A DNA stretch of 64,000 nt from an uncultured Altererythrobacter sp. Its GTDB lineage: Bacteria; Pseudomonadota; Alphaproteobacteria; Sphingomonadales; Sphingomonadaceae. Location of the stretch: positions 930,001-994,000 of the forward strand of contig CANLLZ010000001.1 in assembly GCA_947492235.1 (NCBI GenBank), in the 5' to 3' direction. A program made the translations under genes and the position numbers. Shown here piece by piece: positions 10,095 to 17,230 of the stretch; within the stretch, counting starts at the first letter, position 1, and every line of letters begins with the position of its first letter. A model generated the notes under the pieces. That model did no database searches and was not told where the DNA came from. It worked only from the letters and a program-made list of their open reading frames with translations.

Positions 10095-10577
10095 TTAGAG
10101 CGCTGTTTCGACGTGCTCTTCGCGGGCTTCGTCGCGGACGTTCTTGCCCATCAGCATCTTGGCGGTGGTCAACACGCCCAAATCGCTGTTCCAGATTTCG
10201 GCCTTGCCGAGATCCATACGCAGCATCAGCAGGTTGGGATCGTCCTTGCCGCCCGGGAACCATGCTTCGACCATGTTGCTCCACTGCTTGTCGAGGCGCT
10301 CGCGGCTCGTTTCCTTGACGAGCGTGCCTTCGAAGCGGGCGAAGAGATCATGGCCCTTGCCGGCGAAGGTCGCGATGGCGGGGCCGAGATTGGCCAGACT
10401 GTGATCCTTCGTGGTGAAGAACCAGATCGCGCTGTCTGCGTCCTTGTCGAGCTGCGCGGTCATGACGACGGCTTCTTCCGGTTCGCTCTTGCGCTCGAGG
10501 AACACGAACGGCGAATCCGCCAGTGCCTGCCAGAAATCCTGCTTAAGATCGTCGGACTTGTTCTCGTCGTAAGTCAT
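10095..10577 (-). CDS. Pyridoxamine 5'-phosphate oxidase-like (general stress protein 26 type) protein
   Basis: 160-residue cytosolic protein of the split-barrel flavin-binding superfamily. The sequence shows the expected order: N-terminal helix (DDLKQDFWQALADSPFVFL), a core with AIWFFTTKDHSLANLG, the DLFARFEGTLV strand, a conserved tryptophan region (QWSNMVEAWFPGGKDDPNLLMLRMDLGKAEIW) and a short polar tail. It resembles bacterial general stress proteins that bind FMN or FAD; substrate unknown. A strong ribosome binding site (AAGGAGAT, eight bases before ATG) fixes the start at 10577. It is divergent from imuA but there is no evidence that the LexA box controls it. Confidence 0.82.
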   Translation of the reverse strand: MTYDENKSDDLKQDFWQALADSPFVFLERKSEPEEAVVMTAQLDKDADSAIWFFTTKDHSLANLGPAIATFAGKGHDLFARFEGTLVKETSRERLDKQWSNMVEAWFPGGKDDPNLLMLRMDLGKAEIWNSDLGVLTTAKMLMGKNVRDEAREEHVETAL

Positions 10578-10681
10578 TGTGCTGTATCTCCTTTATATAC
10601 CGAAGCAACGGGCGGTCGGGGGGATTTGTTCCGGTTTGGTACGGGCTGCACGACGAGGTGTGGTCTCATGAAGACAAGGCG

Positions 10682-10710
10682 TTGCACTCAAAGGCGCGTG
10701 GGAACATAAT
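10682..10710 (+). promoter_or_regulatory. Predicted sigma-70 promoter of imuA-imuB
   Basis: A -35 hexamer TTGCAC (10682-10687) and a -10 hexamer CATAAT (10705-10710) are separated by exactly 17 bp. The -10 element is embedded in the LexA box, so LexA binding would occlude it. Confidence 0.6.
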
Positions 10711-10716
10711 AAGAAC
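10702..10716 (+). promoter_or_regulatory. LexA box (GAAC-N7-GAAC) upstream of imuA
   Basis: GAACATAATAAGAAC is an exact match to the alphaproteobacterial LexA operator, a direct repeat of GAAC (GTTC on the other strand) with seven bases between. It covers the predicted -10 element and ends 17 bp before the imuA ATG. imuA operons are LexA-controlled in related bacteria such as Caulobacter. Confidence 0.85.
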
Positions 10717-10733
10717 ATAAGAGTCGATTCGTT

Positions 10734-11627
10734 ATGATTGTTCCCTCTCTCGACAGCCTGCCGGAAACGGCACGGCTCAGCAGCGCCGATGTGGCCGCGC
10801 TGTCCGCCACGCGTGCCGCACGCTGGCGCCCGGGTCTGCCCGATGCCGTGCACAGCGAGGTTTTTGCCAGCGCGCGCGATGCCAGCGGGACGGGGCTGGC
10901 GCTGGCTCTTGCGCTCGACACGCTGGAGGCGCGCAGGGCGGCGCAATCGGATCACCCCTCTGCCGAGAAAGAGGACCGCCGCGCCATTCTGTGGGTGCAG
11001 GATAAATCCGCCGTGCGCCTGACCGGGCGGCCCTATCGCCCCGGCCTGCCAGAGGCGCTGCAGGGACGGATGATCCATGTCTATGCGGAGAATGCGCAGG
11101 ATGCCCTATTCGCGCTGGAGGAGGGGGTGCGATGCCGCGATCTGGCCTGCGTGATCGGCGAAGTGTCAGGCAATCCGCGCGCGCTGGATTTCACTGCATC
11201 GCGCCGCCTCAGCCTGACAGCAGAGCGGCACGGCGTTCCGCTGTGGCTGGTGCGGATCGATGCGGGCCGCGATCTGTCCTCCGCCCGGCTGCGCTGGGCT
11301 GTGCGTTCTGCGCCGTCTGCTCCGCCGCGGTGGAATGCGCAGGCACCGGGGGACGCCGCTTGGGCCGCAGAGCTGTTCCGCGCCCGCACCCATGCTCCGG
11401 GCGAGTGGACGCTGACGCAGCGCGGCGGAGCGCTGGTGGCTGATCCCAAGCAACGCCAACCCGCTACGGTAGGGATGAGGCTGGGTAAGATGAGTGCGAA
11501 GTTCCCGATTGCCGGACCATCCTCTCTTTCCGTTCGTCCTGAGCCTGTCGAAGGACCGCTTTTCTCTTCTGGCGGCCCGCTGGAAGGGAGTGCAGCCCTT
11601 CGACAGGCTCAGGGCGAACGGGGGTGA
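10734..11627 (+). CDS. imuA: ImuA, translesion synthesis accessory protein (RecA-like fold)
   Basis: First gene of the SOS mutasome operon. ImuA is a RecA-related protein that works with ImuB and DnaE2 in damage-induced mutagenesis. Recognised from its position before imuB, the LexA box, and family features: LALALALDTLEARR, AILWVQDKSAVRLTGRPYRPGLPEAL, and RRLSLTAERHGVPLWLVR. No intact Walker A motif is visible. The last 32 codons (about 266-297) are not family sequence: they are encoded by a 90-bp palindromic repeat that has entered the 3' end, so the original protein ended near residue 265. The stop is 3 bp before imuB. Confidence 0.85.
   Translation: MIVPSLDSLPETARLSSADVAALSATRAARWRPGLPDAVHSEVFASARDASGTGLALALALDTLEARRAAQSDHPSAEKEDRRAILWVQDKSAVRLTGRPYRPGLPEALQGRMIHVYAENAQDALFALEEGVRCRDLACVIGEVSGNPRALDFTASRRLSLTAERHGVPLWLVRIDAGRDLSSARLRWAVRSAPSAPPRWNAQAPGDAAWAAELFRARTHAPGEWTLTQRGGALVADPKQRQPATVGMRLGKMSAKFPIAGPSSLSVRPEPVEGPLFSSGGPLEGSAALRQAQGERG
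11531..11620. repeat. Sphingomonad-type palindromic repeat, copy 1, inside the 3' end of imuA
   Basis: Two 24-bp arms (11531-11554 and 11597-11620) are inverted repeats with a single mismatch and enclose a 42-bp spacer. Core of each arm: CCTGAGCCTGTCGAAGG or its complement. A second copy lies at 17129-17218 in the opposite orientation with the same arm and spacer lengths. It is read through as imuA codons. Confidence 0.88.
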
Positions 11628-11630
11628 GAT

Positions 11631-13232
11631 ATGCGGCCCGAAAGTTCGCTCATTCCCCGCCGTATTCTGTCCGTCTGGTGCGCCCAGCTGGCGCTTGATC
11701 GCTGGCGCACCGGGCAGGGCTGTAAACCGGGGGAAGGCGCAGACGCTGATCCGCTGGCCCTGATTACCGAAACCGCACACGGGCCGCGTATCGATGTGGC
11801 CAATGCTGCGGGGCGCGCTGGGGGTGCGCATGCCGGTATGATGCTGGCCGATGCCCGCACGCTGTGTCCGCAATTGCGCGCCGTGCCGGGCGATCCGGCG
11901 GGGGACCGGGAACTGCTGGAAAAACTGGCTGCATGGGCCATGCGCTGGGGACCGTGGTCGGCGATGGACCCGCCCGATGGCCTGCTGGTCGATATCACGG
12001 CAGTGGCGCATCTGTTTGGCGGAGAGAAGCGGCTGCTGGCCGATGCGGCGCATCATTTCACCAGGCGAGGCCTGCACGTCCGGCTCGCGGTAGCGCCCAC
12101 GGCAGGCGCGGCCTGGGCGCTGTCCCATTACGGCCCGCCACATTGCATCCTGTCGGCAGAGGACGACATTGCCGAAAGGCTCGCCGATCTGCCGGTCGCG
12201 GCCCTGCGGCTCGACGATGATGTGCTTGCCGTGCTGCGCCGTCTTGGCCTCAAGACACTGCGGCAGATCACCAATGTGGAGGACGGGGAAACGGGCCGCG
12301 ATGCGATCCAGCGACGTTTCCGCAACCGCCGCAACCCCGCCGCCAATCCGCTGATCCGGATGGATCAGCTGACCGGCCGCGTGCCCGAACCGCTGCTGCC
12401 GGTGGTCCCGCAGGCCATGCCGCTGGCCCAGCGCCGTCTGGCCGAACCGATCCGCCACCGCGAGGCGCTGGATCATGTGCTGGCCGATCTGGCCGCCGAT
12501 ATGGTCCGCGATCTGGAGGGGCGGGGACAGGGTGCCCGCCGTCTGGAGCTGGGCCTGTGGCGGGTGGATGGCGAGGTGACGGTGCGCGCGCTTGAACTGG
12601 CCGCCGCGGTGCGCGATGCCGATCACATCTGCCGCCTGTTTGCGGAAAAGCTCGACAATATCGATGCTGGCTTCGGGATCGAGACGATGCGTTTGCGGGC
12701 CAGCTGGGCAGAGCCACTGGCGATGGCGCAGGGCGATATAGAGGCCGCCGCACACGGCCATGGCACATCGCTGGCTGCCTGTATCGACCGGCTGACCACG
12801 CGTCTTGGCCCCCGCGCCGTATCACGCCCGGTGCTGCATCCCAGCCATCTGCCCGAACGGGCGCAGCGCTGGCAGGCGCCGCTGGAGCCGGAACCGGTGC
12901 AGCAGCATGAGCTGCGCTTCCACGCCCGCCCGCTGAAACTGCTCGATCGGGCGGAGCCTATCTCGGTGCTGTATGCCACGCCCGATGGCTATCCCCGCCG
13001 TTTCCAGTGGCGCGGCGAAATTCACGAAATCGTCCGGGTGGAGGGGCCGGAACGGATCGCGCCGGAATGGTGGCGCGAGAAATCCACCACCCGGCTGCGC
13101 GATTATTACCGCATCGAGGATACGCAGGGCCGCCGCTACTGGATCTATCGCCACGGCCTGATCGGAGACGGGCGGGGCAATGACCGAAATGGCGGACTGC
13201 CCGACTGGTATGTGCAGGGCCTATGCGCCTGA
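11631..13232 (+). CDS. imuB: ImuB, Y-family polymerase-like protein of the SOS mutasome
   Basis: Y-family DNA polymerase homologue (533 residues) that bridges the beta clamp and DnaE2 in known imuABC systems and is thought to be catalytically inactive. Consistent with this, the N-terminal motif that carries the metal-binding aspartate in active Y-family enzymes reads LSVWCAQLALDRW, without the usual acidic residue. Palm and fingers features remain (GMMLADARTLCPQL, DGLLVDITAVAHLFGGE, LRLAVAPTAGAAWALS), then a little-finger region and a C-terminal domain ending in the typical RYWIYRHGLIGD and LPDWYVQGLCA. Translationally close to imuA (3-bp gap). A shadow ORF lies antisense to it. Confidence 0.92.
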   Translation: MRPESSLIPRRILSVWCAQLALDRWRTGQGCKPGEGADADPLALITETAHGPRIDVANAAGRAGGAHAGMMLADARTLCPQLRAVPGDPAGDRELLEKLAAWAMRWGPWSAMDPPDGLLVDITAVAHLFGGEKRLLADAAHHFTRRGLHVRLAVAPTAGAAWALSHYGPPHCILSAEDDIAERLADLPVAALRLDDDVLAVLRRLGLKTLRQITNVEDGETGRDAIQRRFRNRRNPAANPLIRMDQLTGRVPEPLLPVVPQAMPLAQRRLAEPIRHREALDHVLADLAADMVRDLEGRGQGARRLELGLWRVDGEVTVRALELAAAVRDADHICRLFAEKLDNIDAGFGIETMRLRASWAEPLAMAQGDIEAAAHGHGTSLAACIDRLTTRLGPRAVSRPVLHPSHLPERAQRWQAPLEPEPVQQHELRFHARPLKLLDRAEPISVLYATPDGYPRRFQWRGEIHEIVRVEGPERIAPEWWREKSTTRLRDYYRIEDTQGRRYWIYRHGLIGDGRGNDRNGGLPDWYVQGLCA

Positions 13233-13240
13233 CGGCAAAA

Positions 13241-13268
13241 CGGCGGCGAATCTTTCGATCCGCCGCCG
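13241..13268. terminator. Hairpin between convergent imuB and carbonic anhydrase genes
   Basis: A 12-bp stem (13241-13252 with 13257-13268, one A-C mismatch) with loop TTTC lies 8 bp after the imuB stop. No T-tract follows on either strand, so it may be a weak or Rho-assisted terminator serving both genes. Confidence 0.45.
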
Positions 13269-13293
13269 CCTGCAATTTCAATCCTGTGAAAGC

Positions 13294-14025
13294 TTACTCG
13301 GCCGGGGCAACCAGCAGGCGCGAACCCAGCGGCTGCAGAGAACGCGCGCTGTCGCCCAATGCACCGCGCAGAGAAGCGATCTGCTCTGCGCTTGCGGTCA
13401 GCGGCTCGTTCGCGACATGCCAGTTGACGCCTTCGCTGCAGGGCGGGGTGGTCAGCGAGCCCATATAACGGAACACCGACAGATCTTCGGGGACCATGTC
13501 GTTGATGTCGAATGTGGCCAGCATGCCGCTGGGGTGGCCGACATGTTCGGTGATCTTGGCCAGCGCCGGATTGGCTTCGCCTTCTTCAAACATCACGCCC
13601 AGCACGCCCAGTTCACCGGCATCGGTGGCATGCACGAAGTGTGCGACCAGCGGCGTCCGCTCGCCATTCACGGCGTGCTCGGAAGGGGTGTGGAAATGCA
13701 CCTGGATGAGGTTGAACGGCTTGCCGCCCGAAGTCATCCCCATGCCGGCGGGGAAATCGACTTGCACTTTTTCTTCGCCAAAAACGACTGTGCCGGTGGT
13801 TTCGCCGAAATTGGTTTCGAGCGCGACATCGCCGCGTGCATTGGCCGCGCCAAGATCGATGGGGCTTTGGTTGAGACCGGCATCGCAGATCGCGTAATCG
13901 GTGTTCAGCGTGGACCAGCGCTCGGGCATTTCGCCGTCGCCGAAATTCCAGTCCTTGTCCTGCGCGATGGCAGCGGTGGGGGACACGACCATCGCGGTTG
14001 CGAGAAGTACGGGAAGCATTTTCAT
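13294..14025 (-). CDS. Alpha-type carbonic anhydrase, secreted
   Basis: Periplasmic zinc enzyme interconverting CO2 and bicarbonate. A signal peptide covers about residues 1-21 (ending TAAIAQ). Mature family motifs: WNFGDGEMPERW, NQSPIDL, the zinc-binding histidines in QVHFHTPSEH (His110, His112) with a third His in PLVAHFVH (His129), and SLTTPPCSEGVNWHV near the substrate pocket. Start chosen at ATG 14025 because GGAG lies seven bases upstream; an ATG two codons earlier is too close to that site. 243 residues, normal for the family. It interrupts the SOS cluster in the opposite direction and has no obvious link to DNA repair. Confidence 0.92.
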   Translation of the reverse strand: MKMLPVLLATAMVVSPTAAIAQDKDWNFGDGEMPERWSTLNTDYAICDAGLNQSPIDLGAANARGDVALETNFGETTGTVVFGEEKVQVDFPAGMGMTSGGKPFNLIQVHFHTPSEHAVNGERTPLVAHFVHATDAGELGVLGVMFEEGEANPALAKITEHVGHPSGMLATFDINDMVPEDLSVFRYMGSLTTPPCSEGVNWHVANEPLTASAEQIASLRGALGDSARSLQPLGSRLLVAPAE

Positions 14026-14288
14026 AATCATTCTCCAAGACCTGCCGCGCACCGATCTTTGCCGGTTGGCAGCGTGAAACTTGCGGCCGATTATGAAAGA
14101 ACCAGCCGCCCTGTTGGTACGTCCGACATCACGAGTGCTTGCACTCGCCAGAGGGGCCCGGTCCGTGGCCAATATACGCCCGTCCAGAATTCAGGTTCCC
14201 GGCAAGCATCTGAAAACAAATGATACAGAATCTCATTTGACGGATGAATTGACCCTTGCGCGGAATGCACTGGATTCAATATGCGAAG

Positions 14289-14303
14289 GAACATATATAG
14301 AAC
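14289..14303 (+). promoter_or_regulatory. LexA box (GAAC-N7-GAAC) at the start of the radical SAM gene
   Basis: GAACATATATAGAAC is a second exact alphaproteobacterial LexA operator in the window. It ends two bases before the ATG at 14306, leaving no room for a ribosome binding site. This implies that the transcript is leaderless or starts upstream within the box. By position it would control the radical SAM gene, udgX and dnaE2. Confidence 0.8.
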
Positions 14304-14305
14304 GA

Positions 14306-15550
14306 ATGGCCGCACAGAGCATCTTGCAGAAACTGGAAATCCTTGCCGATGCAGCGAAGTACGATGCCTCCTGCGCGTCGTCCGGCACGGCCAAAAAGAA
14401 CTCGATCGGCGGGAAGGGCATCGGCTCGACCGAGGGGATGGGCATCTGTCACGCCTATGCGCCCGATGGCCGATGCATATCCTTGCTCAAGGTGCTGATG
14501 ACCAATCACTGCATCTTCGATTGCCATTATTGCATCAACCGCAAGAGCAGCAATGTCCGCCGCGCGCGCTTCACCCCGCAGGAAGTCGCCGACCTGACGC
14601 TCAGCTTCTACCGGCGCAATTATATCGAGGGGCTGTTCTTGTCCTCGGGCATCATCAAAAGCTCCAATTTCACGATGGAGCAATTGGTCGAGACTGCGCG
14701 CATCCTGCGCGAGGAGCACGATTTTCGCGGCTACATCCATCTAAAGACAATTCCAGAGGCCGATCCGCAGCTGGTCTATCAGGCCGGGCTGCATGCGGAC
14801 CGTGTCTCCATCAATGTCGAACTGCCGACCGATAGCGGGCTGACCCGTCTGGCCCCAGACAAGGACGCGCGCGAGATCGAAGGCGCGATGGGCGGCATGA
14901 AGTCGAGCATCGTGGAAGCTAAAGACGCGAAGAAGCGCTTCAAGCACGCGCCGCGTTTTGCGCCCGCTGGCCAGTCGACCCAGATGATCGTCGGCGCGGA
15001 TGCGGCCAGCGATGCGGACATCGTGGGCAAGGCGAGCCGGCTGTACGACAATTTTCGCCTGCGCCGGGTCTATTACAGCGCGTTCAGCCCGATCCCCGAT
15101 GCCAGTGCCGTCTTGCCGCTGAAACGTCCTCCGCTGATCCGTGAGCACCGGCTGTATCAGTCGGACTGGTTGATGCGGTTCTACGATTACAAGCCGGGCG
15201 AGATCATGCAGGCGACGGATGACGCCGGGAACCTGCCGCTGGATATCGACCCGAAACTGGCTTGGGCGCTGAAATTCAGGGAGTGGTTCCCGGTCGATGT
15301 GAACCGCGCCACGAAGGAGCAGTTGCTGCGTGTGCCGGGGCTGGGCGTGAAGGGCGTGCAGCGGATCTTGGCGGCGCGGCGGCACCGCACGCTGAGGCTG
15401 GACGATGTGGCGAAGCTGACTGTTTCGCTGACCAAAATCCGCCCCTTCATCGTGACCTGCGACTGGCGTCCCACCGCCCTGACGGACCGTGCCGACCTGC
15501 GCCGATTGCTCGCCCCGCCGCAGGAGCAACTGGAGCTGTTCGCGGCATGA
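14306..15550 (+). CDS. Putative DNA modification/repair radical SAM protein (UDG-linked family)
   Basis: 414-residue radical S-adenosylmethionine protein of the family that is habitually encoded beside UdgX-type uracil-DNA glycosylases; its reaction is not established to my knowledge. The cluster-binding motif CIFDCHYC (Cys69, Cys73, Cys76) is intact. The N-terminus (LQKLEILADAAKYDASCASS) matches the family start, which is why I choose ATG 14306 although the frame is open 75 codons further. Other motifs: YIEGLFLSSGIIKSSNFTME, INVELPTDSGL, and a C-terminal helix-hairpin-helix (VNRATKEQLLRVPGLGVKGV) suited to DNA binding. A palindromic repeat separates it from udgX downstream. Nucleic acid is the likely substrate (inference). 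Confidence 0.85.
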   Translation: MAAQSILQKLEILADAAKYDASCASSGTAKKNSIGGKGIGSTEGMGICHAYAPDGRCISLLKVLMTNHCIFDCHYCINRKSSNVRRARFTPQEVADLTLSFYRRNYIEGLFLSSGIIKSSNFTMEQLVETARILREEHDFRGYIHLKTIPEADPQLVYQAGLHADRVSINVELPTDSGLTRLAPDKDAREIEGAMGGMKSSIVEAKDAKKRFKHAPRFAPAGQSTQMIVGADAASDADIVGKASRLYDNFRLRRVYYSAFSPIPDASAVLPLKRPPLIREHRLYQSDWLMRFYDYKPGEIMQATDDAGNLPLDIDPKLAWALKFREWFPVDVNRATKEQLLRVPGLGVKGVQRILAARRHRTLRLDDVAKLTVSLTKIRPFIVTCDWRPTALTDRADLRRLLAPPQEQLELFAA

Positions 15551-15565
15551 CAGTCTTTCTTTCAT

Positions 15566-15646
15566 CGTCATCCCAGCGAACGCTGGGACCTCTATCCGCC
15601 TGGTCGTACTTCGCTGCACGAGGTCCCAGCTTCCGCTGGGATGACG
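15566..15646. repeat. Palindromic repeat of the 'CCCAGCG..CGCTGGG' type between the radical SAM gene and udgX
   Basis: Long inverted repeat with arms 15566-15591 and 15621-15646. Each arm is itself a small palindrome (TCCCAGCGAACGCTGGGA on the left), so a double hairpin can form. The spacer ends in GCTGCACGAG. A diverged relative with the same spacer end occurs at 36722-36802 before ilvC. Confidence 0.82.
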
Positions 15647-15656
15647 GTGATCTGTC

Positions 15657-17126
15657 ATGACCGCGCTTCAACATGTTAAACCGGGCGCATATTACGCGGT
15701 GAACCTGCCCCGGCCGGACGACTTCGCGTTCTGGCGCGACCGGGCGCGGCAGTTGATCCAGTGCGATGTTCCCCCCGACCGCGTGGCATGGGTGGAGCCG
15801 GGCGGGGCGGGCGATCTGTTTGCGGGTGGCGATACGCGGCTGCCTGCGCCGCCTGCCGATGCGCGACCGGTGCGGGCGAGCAAGCGGTTTCTCGGCGTGG
15901 CGAAGAATGCGGTGCTGCATTCAGACCCGGAGCGTTTTGCATTGCTGTACCGCCTGCTGTGGCGGTTGCAGGGCAATCCGCGCATCATGGAGGACAAGAC
16001 CGACGCCGATGTCCGCCGGGTGGAGGAATGGGACAAGAATGTCCGGCGCGACAGTCACAAGATGCACGCCTTCGTCCGCTTCCGGCAGGTGGAGGACGAG
16101 GATGGCGGGGAGCACTATGTCGCCTGGTTCGAGCCAGACCATCACATCGTACGCGCCAATGCGGGCTTCTTCCGCCGCCGCTTCGCCAATATGCGCTGGT
16201 CGATTCTGACGCCTAAGGGCACGCTGCACTGGGATGGCGAGACGATGCGCGAAGGGCCTCCGGCGCGGCGCGAGGACGCACCCGGCGATGATCCGGTGGA
16301 GGATCTATGGCGCAAATATTACGCCTCCATCTTCAACCCCGCGCGGCTGAAGGTCGGCGCGATGCTGTCCGAAATGCCCAAGAAATACTGGAAAAACCTG
16401 CCCGAGGCTTCGCTGATACCGGAGCTGATCGCAGGCGCGCAGACGCGCGAGGCGCAGATGGTCGATGCTGGAAAATCAGGGTTCGGTATGGAGTTCGAGG
16501 ACAAGCCGGAAACGCTGGAGGCGATCGACAAGGCGATCCATGCCTGCCGCCAGTGCCCGATCGGCAATCTTGATAATCACGCGGTGATGGGCGAGGGGCC
16601 TTCCGATGCCGCCCTGATGATTGTCGGCGAGCAGCCGGGCGATCAGGAGGATATGGCTGGTCGTCCCTTCGTGGGGCCGGCGGGGCAATTGCTGGATGTG
16701 CATCTGGAGAAGGCCGGAATTCGCCGCAGCGCGGCCTACGTCACCAATGCCGTGAAGCACTTCAAATATGTTCCCAAAGTTACTGGGCGCGGGAAACGCC
16801 GCATCCACCAGTCGCCGTCAGCGAAGGAAATCGACACCTGCCGCTGGTGGCAGGAAGCAGAGCGCGCGATCGTGCAGCCCAAGCTGGTGCTGGCGATGGG
16901 CGCCAGCGCGGCGCGCGGTATCCTCGGCAAAACAGTCAGCATCAACAAGGCGCGTGGTGCGCCTATTGCGTTGGAGGACGGAAGTGAGCTGTGGATCACC
17001 GCGCACCCATCCTATCTCCTACGCCTCGACGGAGAAGCCCGCGAAGAGCAGGCGCGGCTGTTCGACGCCGATCTGGCTGCGGTGAAGGCGCGGTTGGGGG
17101 AGTTGCAAACGGCGAAAGGCCCCTGA
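15657..17126 (+). CDS. udgX: DUF4130 / UdgX fusion: uracil-DNA binding and cross-linking protein
   Basis: Two-domain protein of 489 residues. The N-terminal half (about 1-250) is DUF4130, often fused to or beside UdgX. The C-terminal half is a family-4-like uracil-DNA glycosylase with the iron-sulfur cysteine region (ACRQCPIGNL), the UdgX form of the active-site motif GEQPGDQED (324-332) and the UdgX-specific loop KRRIH (380-384). In mycobacterial UdgX the histidine of that loop forms a covalent bond with the abasic site after uracil excision, and His384 is its counterpart here. Between the radical SAM gene and dnaE2, so presumably LexA-controlled with them. Palindromic repeats lie immediately before and after it. 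Confidence 0.92.
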   Translation: MTALQHVKPGAYYAVNLPRPDDFAFWRDRARQLIQCDVPPDRVAWVEPGGAGDLFAGGDTRLPAPPADARPVRASKRFLGVAKNAVLHSDPERFALLYRLLWRLQGNPRIMEDKTDADVRRVEEWDKNVRRDSHKMHAFVRFRQVEDEDGGEHYVAWFEPDHHIVRANAGFFRRRFANMRWSILTPKGTLHWDGETMREGPPARREDAPGDDPVEDLWRKYYASIFNPARLKVGAMLSEMPKKYWKNLPEASLIPELIAGAQTREAQMVDAGKSGFGMEFEDKPETLEAIDKAIHACRQCPIGNLDNHAVMGEGPSDAALMIVGEQPGDQEDMAGRPFVGPAGQLLDVHLEKAGIRRSAAYVTNAVKHFKYVPKVTGRGKRRIHQSPSAKEIDTCRWWQEAERAIVQPKLVLAMGASAARGILGKTVSINKARGAPIALEDGSELWITAHPSYLLRLDGEAREEQARLFDADLAAVKARLGELQTAKGP

Positions 17127-17128
17127 AC

Positions 17129-17218
17129 CGTTCGCCCTGAGCCTGTCGAAGGGCTGTTCTTCACTTCCGGCGCAGCGCCCGAAGAAAGTGCGGTCCTTCG
17201 ACAGGCTCAGGACGAACG
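17129..17218. repeat. Sphingomonad-type palindromic repeat, copy 2, between udgX and dnaE2
   Basis: Arms 17129-17152 and 17195-17218 (24 bp, one mismatch) with a 42-bp spacer. The left arm equals the reverse complement of the right arm of the copy at 11531-11620 and vice versa, and the spacers align when one copy is inverted, so the two copies are in opposite orientation. It ends 12 bp before the dnaE2 ATG and so forms much of its leader. Confidence 0.88.
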
Positions 17219-17230
17219 GATGTTCCCGTC

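Noticed and set aside
11166-12761. 531-codon open frame antisense to imuA-imuB
   Set aside because: Opposes two recognisable proteins and shows no domain of its own.
17214-17225. GAAC-N4-GTTC next to the dnaE2 start, resembling the Gram-positive SOS box
   Set aside because: Alphaproteobacterial LexA uses GAAC-N7-GAAC, which is present twice elsewhere. Here GAAC is simply the end of the 90-bp repeat and GTTC follows by chance.
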